The notes under the pieces are model-generated. The model did not search any database. It was given only the letters and a program-made list of their open reading frames with translations, and was not told the DNA's origin. A DNA stretch of 64,000 bases, from NCBI RefSeq assembly GCF_902459565.1, contig NZ_CABPSN010000003.1:496001-560000 (forward strand), read 5' to 3'. The stretch is from Pandoraea aquatica (lineage in GTDB: Bacteria; Pseudomonadota; Gammaproteobacteria; Burkholderiales; Burkholderiaceae). Below are positions 8,025-17,636 of the stretch, piece after piece; positions within the stretch are counted from its first letter, which is position 1; the number at the start of each line of letters is the position of its first letter. Made by a program: the position numbers and the translations under genes.

Positions 8025-9221
8025 TCAATCGATGGTCGCGTGTGCGAGCGTGCGCGGTGTCTGGGTGAGCATGATTGGCGTGTCGCCGGTGACAACCGAG
8101 TCGTCCAGACGGAACCCGCCCAGTCCGTAGACGTAGATGCCTGGCTCAGCCGAATACACTTCGTTCGCGAGCAGGGGGCGGTGGTTGAACGCCATGTCGT
8201 CCGGATATTCGTGACCGATGATGCCCATGCCGTGACCGGTGCGATGGCGGATGTACTCGCCGCAACCGGCTTTCTCGATGACGGCCTGCGCAGCCGCATC
8301 GATGCCGGACACCGGCTTGCCGGTGATAGCCGCCCCGACCGCCGCTTCGTTCGCTGCACGCGCGACTTCGTAGAAGCGCGCCTGTTCGCTCGACGGTTTG
8401 CCGCAGAACCACGTGCGTTCGTTTTCGATGACGAGGCCGTTCAGACGCGGGATCACGATGTTCACCATGCCGTCGCCTTCGCTGATGCGTGCGCCGCAAG
8501 AAGCGCCGTCGCCGTGTGGCGAAGCAGACGCGGGGCCGGAGAGCGTCCAGCAACGCATCACTTCGAGGTTCTCGCCAGGGAAGCGCTTCGCACCTTCCGT
8601 GACCATCAGCGCGGCCATCGAGTAGTCGAGTTCCTGCACCAGACGCCCGGGACGAATGTTCTCGCGATACCGGTCCTGCACCCAGTCCGCCAACTCGGAG
8701 GCTGCGCGCATGATGGCGATTTCCTCGTCGTGCTTGACCCAGCGCAGACCGCGCATTTCCGCGAGCATCGGCACGAACTTCGCGTCGGGCAGCATCGCCC
8801 CGGCACGTGCGAGCGGCCCGCCCGCGGCATCCACCCCGATGCGCGACCCGGCGAGCCCTGCGGCGCGCAGCGTGTCCGCGATGAGCGCAGGCACTTCGGC
8901 GAGCAGCGGCTGACGTTGCGTGACGCGCGGATGCTCGGCGTAGAGCGTGACACGTTCCAGATCGAGCCACAGGTGATGACGCTCACGCGCCATCATCAGA
9001 TGATGCGTGGACAGTTCGTTCATCACGGCAAACGGTTCGCCGTTACGTGGCACGCAGACGGCGATGGGGCGCTCCCACGTTTGCACGTCGACGTGAAAGT
9101 TGGTGGCCCACTGGAAGAAGTCGGCGGCGGTGAACACGAGCGCATCGACACGCGTACGGTCCATCAGATCGTTCATCAGCCCGCGACGGTACTGACGTGT
9201 GGCATCGGAGAGAGTCGGCAT
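8025..9221 (-). CDS. M24-family (pita-bread fold) aminopeptidase/creatinase-like hydrolase
   Basis: A 398-residue protein with a creatinase N-terminal domain (to about 165) and a C-terminal pita-bread domain. HRTGHGMGIIGHEYP carries the conserved histidine, and YSAEPGIYVYG the conserved glutamate. The first two metal-ligand positions look non-canonical: the usual DxG...DxTRT stretch reads as VIPRLNGLVIENERT, and the last ligand region is RLDDSVV. It may therefore be a creatinase-like hydrolase rather than a classical dinuclear peptidase. The start at 9221 has AAGGA upstream and is preferred over an ATG at 9284. It sits 62 bp before the amidohydrolase in the same operon. Confidence 0.82.
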   Translation of the reverse strand: MPTLSDATRQYRRGLMNDLMDRTRVDALVFTAADFFQWATNFHVDVQTWERPIAVCVPRNGEPFAVMNELSTHHLMMARERHHLWLDLERVTLYAEHPRVTQRQPLLAEVPALIADTLRAAGLAGSRIGVDAAGGPLARAGAMLPDAKFVPMLAEMRGLRWVKHDEEIAIMRAASELADWVQDRYRENIRPGRLVQELDYSMAALMVTEGAKRFPGENLEVMRCWTLSGPASASPHGDGASCGARISEGDGMVNIVIPRLNGLVIENERTWFCGKPSSEQARFYEVARAANEAAVGAAITGKPVSGIDAAAQAVIEKAGCGEYIRHRTGHGMGIIGHEYPDDMAFNHRPLLANEVYSAEPGIYVYGLGGFRLDDSVVTGDTPIMLTQTPRTLAHATID

Positions 9222-9309
9222 GGGGAAATCCTTGTCTGCAAACGAGAGGCGAAGTGTCAGAGACATGCGCGCGAGGCAGGGCAAGCGGTGCCGGCGCGCA
9301 TGCGAGAAG

Positions 9310-10260
9310 TCAGGTCATCATCGTCTTCGCGTAACGGCGCTGAATGACCCAGTGAGAGGCGATGGCGAGTGCGAATGTGACGACCATCGAGACGATGGAC
9401 AGCACCGCGCCGAACGGCCAGTTGTTCGCCTTGGCGATCTGGTCGTAGATCGACGGCGTCATCATCGTGATGCCGGTGCCGCCCAGCAGTACAGGCGTGG
9501 CGTAGGCGTTCATGCACAGAATGAAAACGAGCATCGTGCCTGCCGCGATGCCCGGTGCGGCCATCGGGAGGATCACGCGAGTGAGCGTCTGCCGGAAGGT
9601 CGCGCCGAGATTACGCGCGGCCTCTTCGACGGAGAAGTCCATGCCTTCGAGCACACTCTGCAACGTGAGAATCATGTAGGGCAGCACGACCGCCGTGGTG
9701 CCGATGACGACCGCGAACGGCGTGTACAGCAGACGAATCGGCTGCGGCACGATGCCCAGCGACACGAGCAGCGAGTTGACGAAACCGGCGTTGCCGAGCA
9801 TCACCATCCAGCCCGCTGCGCGCACCACATTACCCACCAGCAACGGGAACACCAGCAACATGACGAGCAGGCTCTTGAACCGGCTTTGCGTGCGCGCGAG
9901 CACATACGCGACGGGGAAGCCGAAGACGAGCGCGAGCACCGTGCACAGCGACGCGACCTTGATCGTCGTCCACAACACCGACAGGTAGTACGGATCGGTG
10001 AAGAACTTGATGTAGTTCGCGCCGGTGAGCGCGGCCTGCATCATGTCGACGGGGTCGAACCGGTTAAAGCTGTAGCGCACCAGTTGCAGGCCCGGCAGCA
10101 CGATCACCAGCAGCACGACGAGCGTGGCCGGTGCCGCGAGCGAGCCGCCGGTGAACGCGCCGCGCACCGCGCGTGCGGTGGCGGCCCGAGAGGCTTCGGT
10201 GGACGAGCGGGGCGACGTCATGGTGGCGTTCTGTGCGTCTGGCGTGTTGGCGACGTTCAC
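9310..10260 (-). CDS. ABC transporter permease (PotB-like, spermidine/putrescine/opine family)
   Basis: A 316-residue inner-membrane permease with about six hydrophobic helices and the EAA loop EEAARNLGATFRQTLTRVIL near residue 215, which contacts the ATPase. LVMLLVFPLLVGNVVRAAGW is typical of PotB-type subunits. The start is taken as GTG at 10260 because it overlaps the stop of the binding-protein gene (GTGA) and has AGGTGG upstream. An internal ATG at 10221 lacks an SD. It pairs with the permease at 12469-13344, giving a heterodimeric channel. Confidence 0.88.
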   Translation of the reverse strand: MNVANTPDAQNATMTSPRSSTEASRAATARAVRGAFTGGSLAAPATLVVLLVIVLPGLQLVRYSFNRFDPVDMMQAALTGANYIKFFTDPYYLSVLWTTIKVASLCTVLALVFGFPVAYVLARTQSRFKSLLVMLLVFPLLVGNVVRAAGWMVMLGNAGFVNSLLVSLGIVPQPIRLLYTPFAVVIGTTAVVLPYMILTLQSVLEGMDFSVEEAARNLGATFRQTLTRVILPMAAPGIAAGTMLVFILCMNAYATPVLLGGTGITMMTPSIYDQIAKANNWPFGAVLSIVSMVVTFALAIASHWVIQRRYAKTMMT

Positions 10261-11321
10261 AGCCCCACCTTGAATTCCTTGTTCCAGAAGTCGAGCAGTG
10301 CGGGCTTGTCGGCGGTGAAGCGGGCATAGTCGAGCTTCACCATGCGGTCGAGTTCGGCGCTCGTGAAGCCCACGCTTTGTTGCAGCGAGGGCGGCAGGTT
10401 CGCGTTCTTCACGGTCGGCGCGTAGCCCATCGTTTCGGCAAAACCGATCTGCGCACGCGGGTCGAGCATCGCGTTCAGATAGTTGAAGCCGCACGGCTTG
10501 GATTGCGAGTTCTTCGGCACGGCGGCTTCGAACGTCACCGGCACCGCACCTTCCTTCGGCACCACGTACTCGATGGGCACACCTGCCTTCTTCCACTGAA
10601 GCGCGCGCGCCTTCCACATACACGTGAACCAGATGTCGCCGCTCTTGAGCGCGGAGGCTACCGCTTCGTTCGACGGGTAGACCTTGGGCTGCTGGGTCTT
10701 GCGTAACTCGCGCAGGAACTGCACGCCACCGGCCATATCGCCGTCTTTGTGACCGGCCGCGAGCGAACTGCTCACCACGTTGAAGTTGTAGAGAATGTCG
10801 GAGAAGCCGACCTTGCCCTTGAGCTTCGGATCGAGCGCGGCGGTGAACGAATCGGGCTTCGTGCCGAGCTTTTCCGGGTTGTAGACGATCACCATCGCGC
10901 TGAAGATGTGCGGGATCGAGTACGGACGACGCAGTGCTTCGAGGGTGTTCGCCAGATTCGGCACGAGCTTCGCGTCGACGGTCTCGAGGATGCCCGAGCG
11001 ATTGATGTCGTACATGTCGAGGTCGGCGAGACACGCAACGTCGAGCGAGCCGCGACGCGACGCCTTCTCGGCGCGCAGCTTCGTCATGCGTCCGACCTGA
11101 TCGGCGGAGTCGTACGTCACCTTGCCGCCGGCGGCTTCGATGATCGGCTTGCCGATGTTCTGTTCGAGCAGGTTCAGATAGTCGCCGCCCCAGGTGCCGA
11201 CGACCACGTTCGGACACGCCTCGGCGGCGTGCGCCGAGAGGGCATCGAGTCCGAGCGCGGGGGCGATCACCAGACCGGAAGCGGTCTTCAGGAACGTGCG
11301 GCGGTTCAGGGCGTGCGTCAT
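10257..11321 (-). CDS. ABC transporter periplasmic substrate-binding protein (PotD-like)
   Basis: A 354-residue family-1 extracellular solute-binding protein. The N-terminus MTHALNRRTFLKTASG has a twin-arginine motif followed by a hydrophobic stretch ending SAHA-AEAC, suggesting Tat export to the periplasm. VVGTWGGDYLNLLEQNI near residue 42 is typical of spermidine/putrescine or opine binding proteins. The ATG at 11321 has AAGGATG upstream. Ligand unknown; polyamine, opine or amino-acid amides fit the family and the neighbouring hydrolases. Confidence 0.9.
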   Translation of the reverse strand: MTHALNRRTFLKTASGLVIAPALGLDALSAHAAEACPNVVVGTWGGDYLNLLEQNIGKPIIEAAGGKVTYDSADQVGRMTKLRAEKASRRGSLDVACLADLDMYDINRSGILETVDAKLVPNLANTLEALRRPYSIPHIFSAMVIVYNPEKLGTKPDSFTAALDPKLKGKVGFSDILYNFNVVSSSLAAGHKDGDMAGGVQFLRELRKTQQPKVYPSNEAVASALKSGDIWFTCMWKARALQWKKAGVPIEYVVPKEGAVPVTFEAAVPKNSQSKPCGFNYLNAMLDPRAQIGFAETMGYAPTVKNANLPPSLQQSVGFTSAELDRMVKLDYARFTADKPALLDFWNKEFKVGL

Positions 11322-11414
11322 GTCGTCATCCTTCTAAACGTCGGCCATCGAGGGCCTTGGCATGGGTCGAAGCGTGCGTGGAGTGTGTGGAACGAGGGCT
11401 TTCGTTATCGAAAA

Positions 11415-12467
11415 TCAGGCGTTGAAAAACAGGCAGTCGGTGCTCGCGAAGCACGCCTTGAGCGTGCTGCCGGGAGCGTAAAGACGGGCGTCGTCGCGCG
11501 CCGTGTTCGGCACATGCGCTACGAGCATTTCGCCTTGCGGGCTCTTCAGCCGCAGCTCCAGCGTCGAGCCGAGATAGATCGTCTGGTCGACGGTGACGGG
11601 CAGGGCCGTTTCGTGTTGCGCCGGGGCGTCGGTCAGGCGCAGGCGTTCGGGGCGGATGCCCAGCGTCTTCGCGTCGGGTGTCGCGCCTGCGAGCGCAAGA
11701 CGCTCGCCTTTTGCGGTGACGAACTGGCCTGCATCCATCTGTCCGGCGAGGAAGTTCATCTTGCCGAGGAAGTTGGCGACGAAAGGATTCGCGGGGCGTT
11801 CGTAGAGCGCGTCGGCCGTGCCGATCTGCTGCACGCAGCCGTCGTGCATCACGGCCAGACGGTCGGCAATCGCAAGCGCTTCTTCCTGATCGTGGGTGAC
11901 GAAGATCGTCGTGAGGCCGAGGCGACGTTGCAGCGCGCGGATTTCTTCGCGCACTTCGGTGCGCAGCTTCGCGTCGAGGTTCGAGAGCGGTTCGTCGAGC
12001 AGGAAGACGTCGGGGCGAATCGCGAGCGCGCGGGCGATGGCCACACGCTGCTGCTGACCGCCGGAGAGCTGACGCGGATAGCGGTCGGCGAGCGACGTGA
12101 GACGCACCATGTCGAGCGCCTCGCGAATGCGTGTGGCGCGCTCGGCGGCGGAGACACGTCGCATCTCCAGCCCGAACGCCACGTTCTCGGCGACCGTCAT
12201 GTGCGGGAACAGGGCGTAGCGCTGAAACACCATGCCGGTATTGCGACGGTGTGGTGGCAGACGCGACACCTCTTTCCCGCCTATCCATATTTCGCCGGCC
12301 GTCGGCTCGACGAAGCCCGCCACCATGCGCAGCGTGGTGGTCTTGCCGCAGCCGCTGGGGCCGAGGAAGGCGACGAGTTCGCCTTCTTCGATGTCGAGTG
12401 AGAAGTCTGCTACGGCAGCGGCGTTACCGTACTGCTTGCGCAGCGAGCGAAGCGAAACGTTGGCCAT
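11415..12467 (-). CDS. ABC transporter ATP-binding protein (PotA-like)
   Basis: The 350-residue ATPase has Walker A FLGPSGCGKTTTLRM near residue 35, Q-loop GMVFQRYALFPHMTV, signature LSGGQQQRVAIARAL near residue 135, Walker B VFLLDEPLSNLD and the H-loop VTHDQEEAL. The C-terminal 110 residues form the TOBE/MOP-like regulatory domain typical of PotA/FbpC proteins. It starts 2 bp after the stop of the permease at 12469, so the operon is tightly packed here. Confidence 0.95.
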   Translation of the reverse strand: MANVSLRSLRKQYGNAAAVADFSLDIEEGELVAFLGPSGCGKTTTLRMVAGFVEPTAGEIWIGGKEVSRLPPHRRNTGMVFQRYALFPHMTVAENVAFGLEMRRVSAAERATRIREALDMVRLTSLADRYPRQLSGGQQQRVAIARALAIRPDVFLLDEPLSNLDAKLRTEVREEIRALQRRLGLTTIFVTHDQEEALAIADRLAVMHDGCVQQIGTADALYERPANPFVANFLGKMNFLAGQMDAGQFVTAKGERLALAGATPDAKTLGIRPERLRLTDAPAQHETALPVTVDQTIYLGSTLELRLKSPQGEMLVAHVPNTARDDARLYAPGSTLKACFASTDCLFFNA

Positions 12468-12468
12468 G

Positions 12469-13344
12469 TCAGATCACCTGGCTGAGTTTGACGAAGCGAT
12501 CGGTGATCAGCATGACGATGCCGAGCAGCACGATCTGCGCCGCAGACACGGCGGCAATCGTCGGATCGAGGTTGAATTCGAGGTACTGCATGATCGCGAT
12601 GGGCAGCGTGGTCTTGCCCGGCCCCACGAGCGGCAAGGTGAGTTCGAGGTTCTCGAACGACACGATGAAGCTGAACAGCACGGCCGCGACGATGGCGGGG
12701 CGCAGCATCGGTAGCGTCACGCGCCAGAGCGTGCGCCACGGGCCTGCGCCGAGGTTGCGCGCGGCTTCTTCGATGGTGCCGTCGATCTGCGCGAGGCTGG
12801 CACCCACGAGGCGCATCGTCCACGGAATGGTCAGACAGATGTGGGCGATCACGAGACCGCCGAACGTGCCGACGATGTCCATGTCGAGCGCATTTTCAGC
12901 GCGCAGGTAGAACAGATAAGTGGCGATGCCCGCGACGATGCCCGGCACGACGAGCGGCAGCAGCAGCACGTTGCCGAGCGTGCGACGCCCGGGGAAGCGA
13001 TAGCGGGCGAGGGCGAGTGAGGCGGCCACGCCGAGGATGACGCCGCCGATGGCCGCGCACGCAGCGAGTTGCAGGGAGAGCAGGAAACCGTTGGCGAACG
13101 CGGCGTTGCGCCACGCATTGACGTACCACGACAAGGTATAGCCGCTCGGCGGAAACGTGATGATCGCGTCTTTGAAGAAGCTCAGCCAGACGACGAAAAT
13201 CAGCGGGCTCAACATGAACAGGTAGATCAACGCGATCCCTGCACGCACCGCCCATTTGGCGATCGGCACGCGCCTCGGGCTGCCTGCCGGCAGTCTCAGC
13301 ACATCGCCTGTCACCCCACTCGGCTCCATCGAAGTCTGCGTCAT
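12469..13344 (-). CDS. ABC transporter permease (PotC-like), first gene of the operon
   Basis: The 291-residue permease has about six hydrophobic helices, with KDAIITFPPSGYTLSWY near the first periplasmic loop and the EAA-type loop EEAARNLGAGPWRTLWRVTL near residue 185. The frame is open to 13434, but the ATG at 13344 is preceded by GGAAGGGTG at correct spacing. The dyads at 13373-13420 would then lie in the promoter region rather than in the gene. It is followed immediately by the ATPase gene and heads the minus-strand transport/hydrolase operon. Confidence 0.9.
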   Translation of the reverse strand: MTQTSMEPSGVTGDVLRLPAGSPRRVPIAKWAVRAGIALIYLFMLSPLIFVVWLSFFKDAIITFPPSGYTLSWYVNAWRNAAFANGFLLSLQLAACAAIGGVILGVAASLALARYRFPGRRTLGNVLLLPLVVPGIVAGIATYLFYLRAENALDMDIVGTFGGLVIAHICLTIPWTMRLVGASLAQIDGTIEEAARNLGAGPWRTLWRVTLPMLRPAIVAAVLFSFIVSFENLELTLPLVGPGKTTLPIAIMQYLEFNLDPTIAAVSAAQIVLLGIVMLITDRFVKLSQVI

Positions 13345-13372
13345 TGGCACCCTTCCCGGTATCGTGGATTCG

Positions 13373-13420
13373 ATGCAAATTTGCATTGCTCGAAACGTTG
13401 ATATGCAAATTAGCATATCA
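13373..13420. promoter_or_regulatory. Two tandem palindromic operator-like sites upstream of the ABC operon
   Basis: Site 1 (13373-13386) is the perfect palindrome ATGCAAATTTGCAT. Site 2 (13399-13420) has perfect arms TGATATGC and GCATATCA around AAATTA. Their centres are 30 bp apart, close to three helical turns, and a further half-site ATGCAAA lies at 13429-13435. They lie 29-76 bp upstream of the first ABC gene's start. Binding protein unknown; the shape suits a dimeric repressor. Confidence 0.6.
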
Positions 13421-13580
13421 AAATCGACATGCAAACCGGAAAGCTGTCAGGGTTTCAACGGATACGGCGGAGCGATTCGACGGGCGAGGGAGGCGAGGTT
13501 CGGACGGCGGAACGCGGGGGCTGAGCAGGCGGGAGATACGCTTCGCGGCGACGGCCAGCGAAGCGTCAGGGAGGCGGCGT

Positions 13581-14522
13581 TCAGTCGCCCCAGAGGGTGC
13601 GTACGGTAGCGAGGGCGCGTTTCGGTGCGTCGGCAGCGGTGCAGTCGACGATGTGACGCTCGGGCATCGAGCGCAGCCACGTGAGCTGACGTTTGCACAA
13701 CTGACGCGTGGCGAAGACGCCCTTGTCGCGCATGGTGTCGTAGTCGGTCTCGCCGTCGAGGTATTCCCACACCTGACGGTAGCCGACGCAACGCATCGAC
13801 GGCAGACCCGGATCGAGGTCGCCGCGCGCGCGCAAGCGCTCGACTTCTTCGACGAAGCCTGCCGCGAGCATCAACCGGAAACGCTCCGCGATGCGCGCGT
13901 GTAGCACCGAGCGGTCGCTCGGCTCCAACGCCACCGGCATGAACGTGTGCGGCGAGGTCGTGTCGGGTGTCTGCTCTGCGAGCCACTGCGACATCGGTTT
14001 GCCGGACAACTCGAAGATTTCCAGCGCGCGTTGCACGCGTTGCGCGTCGTTCGGCGCGAGACGTGCGGCCGTCACCGGGTCGACGCTCGCGAGCCGTGCA
14101 TGCATCGCAGGCCAGCCGTCGCGCGCGGCGTCTTCATCGAGTTTGGCGCGCACATCGGCATCTGCCGACGGCAACGGCGAGAGGCCTTGCGTGAGCGCTT
14201 TGTAGTACAGCATCGTGCCGCCGACGAGCAACGGGCGACGTCCGCGTGCGGCGATCTCGTCGACGAGACGCAGCGTGTCTTCGCGGAATTGCGCGGCCGA
14301 GTAAGCATCGCGCGGATCGATGATGTCGATCAGGTGATGCGGCACGGCCGCGAGTTCGTCGGCGCTGGGCTTGGCCGTGCCGATGTCCATCTCGCGATAG
14401 ACGAGTGCGGAATCGACGCTGATGATTTCCAGCGGAGTGTCCTGCGCGAGCGCAAGTGCGGCGGCGGTTTTGCCGGAAGCCGTCGGGCCCAGCAAGCAGA
14501 CGATCGGGGTGTTTGCCTTCAT
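13581..14522 (-). CDS. miaA: tRNA dimethylallyltransferase MiaA
   Basis: The 313-residue enzyme transfers the dimethylallyl group to A37 of tRNAs reading UNN codons. The P-loop is [15 protein letters not shown] near residue 8. Other family motifs are [19 protein letters not shown] and HHLIDI, then [10 protein letters not shown], and the C-terminal [14 protein letters not shown]. The ATG at 14522 places the P-loop at the expected distance from the N-terminus and lies 7 bp downstream of the mutL stop; longer in-frame starts run into mutL. It is co-transcribed with mutL, as in many proteobacteria. Confidence 0.96.
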   Translation of the reverse strand: MKANTPIVCLLGPTASGKTAAALALAQDTPLEIISVDSALVYREMDIGTAKPSADELAAVPHHLIDIIDPRDAYSAAQFREDTLRLVDEIAARGRRPLLVGGTMLYYKALTQGLSPLPSADADVRAKLDEDAARDGWPAMHARLASVDPVTAARLAPNDAQRVQRALEIFELSGKPMSQWLAEQTPDTTSPHTFMPVALEPSDRSVLHARIAERFRLMLAAGFVEEVERLRARGDLDPGLPSMRCVGYRQVWEYLDGETDYDTMRDKGVFATRQLCKRQLTWLRSMPERHIVDCTAADAPKRALATVRTLWGD

Positions 14523-14529
14523 GAACCGC

Positions 14530-16620
14530 TCAACGTCCGCGCATGAACAATTTGTCGAGGTCGCCGAGCGTGAGCTGGTACCAGGTGGGACGTCCGTGAT
14601 TGCACTGGTCGGCACGCTCGGTCGCTTCCATCTGACGCAGCAACGCGTTCATTTCTTCGTGCGTGAGACGCCGGTTCGCGCGCACCGCCGTGTGGCAGGC
14701 GAGCGTGCCCAGCAACTCGTGCTGACGCTCGGTGAGCACGCGCGAACCGCCGTACTGACGCAGATCGGCCAGCACCGCACGGGCGAGTGCCTGTGCGTCG
14801 GCACCGTCGAGCAGGGCGGGGATGGCGCGCACAGCGAGCGTCGTCGGGGACATGGCGGCGAGGTCGAAGCCCAGCGCCGTCAGCGTCTCCTGATGCTCTT
14901 CCGTCGTGCCGATTTCCACTGGGTCGGCGAAGAACGTCACCGGGATCAGAAGCGGCTGCACGGGCACGCTGCGCTCGACCAGCGCCTGCTTGAAGCGCTC
15001 GTACAGAATGCGCTCGTGGGCAGCGTGCATATCGACCAGCACGAGACCGTAGGCGTTTTGCGCGAGGATGTAGATGCCGTGCAACTGGCCGAGTGCGAAG
15101 CCCAGCGGCTGTTCGAGTTGCATGGCGGCCGCGGCGTCGGCGGACGTGTTGCCGCCGGAGGCCGACAGCGCGTCGGCAAGGCCACCGGTGAGTGCTGCAC
15201 CGTCCGTCGTCCCCCAGCCACCTGAAGTCCCGTAAGCGGGCGACGGTGCATCCGTCACCCCCGGCTGACCGTACGGACGCGCCGCCGGCGGCGCTGTGCG
15301 CCCGAAAAGATTGTCGTAGACGGACATCGGTTGAGGGACTGCGAGCGAGCCTTGCTGCGCCCGCGCGTTCCAGCTGCTACCGCCCGGTGTGCCGAAACCG
15401 CCGGCCGGACGTGCGCCGAATCCGCCGCCGAGGCCACCGCTCAAGCCACCTGCCGTACCCGGACCGGCAGCAAGACCGCCACCTTCCGTCAGATGTGCCG
15501 AATGCGTCGCGCCGCCACTGCCGGCTGCGCGCGCGAGCGCACGTTGTACCGCGTGGAACACGAACTGGTGGACGCTGCGTGCATCGCGAAAACGCACTTC
15601 GATCTTCGACGGGTGAACGTTGACGTCCACCAGCTGCGGCGGCAGTTCGAAGTACAGCACATACGCCGGGTAGCGGTCGCCGTGCAGCACGTCTTCATAG
15701 GCGGCGCGCACGGCGTGCGTGAGTAGCTTGTCGCGCACGAAGCGGCCGTTCACGAAGAAGAATTGCTGGTCGGCGCGACCACGGCTGGCGGTGGGCAGGC
15801 CGACGAAGCCTGAGAGACGCAGTTCCGCCGCGCCTTCGTCCAGCGCGAGATGCGCGTCGGCGAAGTCGTTGCCCAGCACGCGCGAGACGCGCGTGGCGGC
15901 GTCCGAGGCGTTCCAGTGCTCCACGGCCCGGTTGTTGTGCAGGATCGAGAAACCGACGTCCGGGCGCGCGAGGGCGCTGCGGCGGATCACGTCCATGCAA
16001 TGACCGAACTCGGTTTGCTCGGTCTTCAGGAATTTGCGACGCGCGGGGGTGTTGAAGTACAGGTCGCGCACGTCGACCGTCGTGCCGACCGGACCTGCCG
16101 CCGGGGTGAGTGCTCCGGTGTTGCCGTCGATGGCGGTCGCGTGCGGGGCATCGATCTGACGGCTGGAGAGTGTGAGCTGCGCGACCGAGGCGATGGAAGC
16201 CAGTGCTTCTCCCCGGAATCCGAGCGTCAGGACCGACTCTAGCTCGTCTAGCGTGCGAATCTTGCTCGTCGCGTGGCGGGTCAGCGCCAGCGGGAGTTGT
16301 TCAGCGGACATGCCGCCGCCGTCGTCGGTAATGGCGATGCGGCGCACGCCGCCTTCTTCGAGCTTGACCTGGAGCGCACGGGCACCGGCGTCGAGAGCGT
16401 TCTCAAGCAGTTCCTTGACGACGGATGCCGGGCGTTCGACCACCTCGCCTGCGGCGATCTGGCTGATGAGCTGATCGGGTAGCACGCGAATGGCGCGCGC
16501 AGGCGCGAGGCCCGCCGGCATTGGGCCGGGACGGCGTTCGGGCGTGTCGGGGGCGGCGCTGCCGGACGCTTCGGCGGCCGGGTCGTGCGCGTCACGGGCG
16601 GGGGTCGGGGTGGCAGACAT
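14530..16620 (-). CDS. mutL: DNA mismatch repair protein MutL
   Basis: The 696-residue protein links MutS mismatch recognition to strand incision. The N-terminal GHKL ATPase shows motifs [22 protein letters not shown] and [11 protein letters not shown] (about residues 40-110 of the chosen form), then [21 protein letters not shown] Gly/Ala-rich linker (about 365-480) precedes the C-terminal dimerisation domain with [13 protein letters not shown] and [11 protein letters not shown]. Three ATGs are possible (16653, 16629, 16620). I chose 16620 because TATAAT (minus, 16633-16628) ends 7 nt before it and no SD is present, consistent with a leaderless message. Confidence 0.95.
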   Translation of the reverse strand: MSATPTPARDAHDPAAEASGSAAPDTPERRPGPMPAGLAPARAIRVLPDQLISQIAAGEVVERPASVVKELLENALDAGARALQVKLEEGGVRRIAITDDGGGMSAEQLPLALTRHATSKIRTLDELESVLTLGFRGEALASIASVAQLTLSSRQIDAPHATAIDGNTGALTPAAGPVGTTVDVRDLYFNTPARRKFLKTEQTEFGHCMDVIRRSALARPDVGFSILHNNRAVEHWNASDAATRVSRVLGNDFADAHLALDEGAAELRLSGFVGLPTASRGRADQQFFFVNGRFVRDKLLTHAVRAAYEDVLHGDRYPAYVLYFELPPQLVDVNVHPSKIEVRFRDARSVHQFVFHAVQRALARAAGSGGATHSAHLTEGGGLAAGPGTAGGLSGGLGGGFGARPAGGFGTPGGSSWNARAQQGSLAVPQPMSVYDNLFGRTAPPAARPYGQPGVTDAPSPAYGTSGGWGTTDGAALTGGLADALSASGGNTSADAAAAMQLEQPLGFALGQLHGIYILAQNAYGLVLVDMHAAHERILYERFKQALVERSVPVQPLLIPVTFFADPVEIGTTEEHQETLTALGFDLAAMSPTTLAVRAIPALLDGADAQALARAVLADLRQYGGSRVLTERQHELLGTLACHTAVRANRRLTHEEMNALLRQMEATERADQCNHGRPTWYQLTLGDLDKLFMRGR

Positions 16621-16837
16621 GGGAACCATTATAAAGGCTGCCCTCAAAGACATAGGCCGGGCGGCGTTTCGGTCTGTGACACGTGATGTAATGCGTTCTG
16701 GTGCACACCCATGGGGCCGATTTTTGTCATTTTTTCGTCTTTAATTGGCAACTAATTCGACTGTGGGATGCTGGTATGATGCGACTCGTCGCGCGCCCGC
16801 AGGGACGGGCCGGCGTCCTTTATCTTGAGGAATCGAC

Positions 16838-17509
16838 TTGGATACTTTGGTGCAATTGCTGGAGATGGTGCTCCACATCGACAAACATCTTGGGGTGTTT
16901 ATCGATCAATACGGAAATTGGGTGTACCTGTTCCTGTTCATGATCGTATTCGTGGAAACGGGGCTGGTGCTGTTCCCGTTCCTGCCGGGCGATTCCCTGC
17001 TGTTCATCGGCGGCGCTTTCGCGGCCACCGGGGCCATGGATCCGTGGCTGCTCGGCGTGCTGCTGTTCATCGCTGCGGTGACGGGCAACACGCTCAACTA
17101 CTGGATCGGCTCGAAGATCGGGCCGCGTGTATACGAGAAGAACTGGCGTTTTCTCGATCGCGACGCGCTGCGCAAGACGCACGACTTCTACGAACACCAC
17201 GGCGGCAAGACCATCGTGATGGCGCGTTTTGTGCCGGTCGTGCGCACGTTCGCTCCGTTCGTGGCCGGTGTCTCGGCCATGCCGTGGGCGCGCTTCCAGC
17301 TCTATAACGTGCTGGGTGCGGCGATCTGGGTGGTGTTGCTCGTGGGGGGCGGTTACCTGTTCGGCAACTTGCCGCTGGTCAAGCAGTACCTCAACGTGAT
17401 CGTGCTGGTCGGTATCTCGGCTGCGGTCGTGCCGATTGCTCTCGGCGCAGTGTGGAAGTTGTTCACGCGCGGTCGTCGTAGCAATACGGCGCAAGGGCAG
17501 AGCAAGTAA
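16838..17509 (+). CDS. DedA-family inner-membrane protein (VTT/SNARE-associated domain)
   Basis: A 223-residue polytopic membrane protein of the DedA family, recently linked to phospholipid (undecaprenyl phosphate or PE) flipping and envelope stress tolerance. FVETGLVLFPFLPGDSLLF near residue 38 and RFVPVVRTFAPFVAGVSAM near residue 131 are family hallmarks, with GGGYLFGN near the C-terminus. The start codon is TTG at 16838, with GAGGA 7 nt upstream. A -10-like TATGAT lies at 16775. It is convergent with amiC and shares a bidirectional terminator. Confidence 0.93.
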   Translation: MDTLVQLLEMVLHIDKHLGVFIDQYGNWVYLFLFMIVFVETGLVLFPFLPGDSLLFIGGAFAATGAMDPWLLGVLLFIAAVTGNTLNYWIGSKIGPRVYEKNWRFLDRDALRKTHDFYEHHGGKTIVMARFVPVVRTFAPFVAGVSAMPWARFQLYNVLGAAIWVVLLVGGGYLFGNLPLVKQYLNVIVLVGISAAVVPIALGAVWKLFTRGRRSNTAQGQSK

Positions 17510-17572
17510 GCCAGTCGATTTGAGGGGGAGGGGCGGGCGTCCGTTGCTCCCTGATGCAGTAAAAGTCAGTAC

Positions 17573-17612
17573 AAAAAAATGGCGCGTCCGGTTTCGGACG
17601 CGCCATTTTTTG
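17573..17612. terminator. Bidirectional intrinsic terminator between dedA and amiC
   Basis: The arms ATGGCGCGTCCG and CGGACGCGCCAT form a perfect 12-bp stem around GTTT. It is flanked by an A-run on the left and a T-run on the right, so it can terminate transcription from both sides. Confidence 0.92.
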
Positions 17613-17636
17613 TTGGGACGCAGAGGCTTCGCGTGC

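Noticed and set aside
9310-11217. A single 635-residue minus-strand frame covering the binding-protein gene and permease
   Set aside because: The N-terminal half is an out-of-frame shadow of the binding-protein gene. The permease starts at a GTG at 10260 coupled to that gene's stop.
10749-12401. A 550-residue plus-strand frame opposite the binding protein and ATPase
   Set aside because: It has no recognisable domain, and both minus-strand genes have clear family motifs and SDs.
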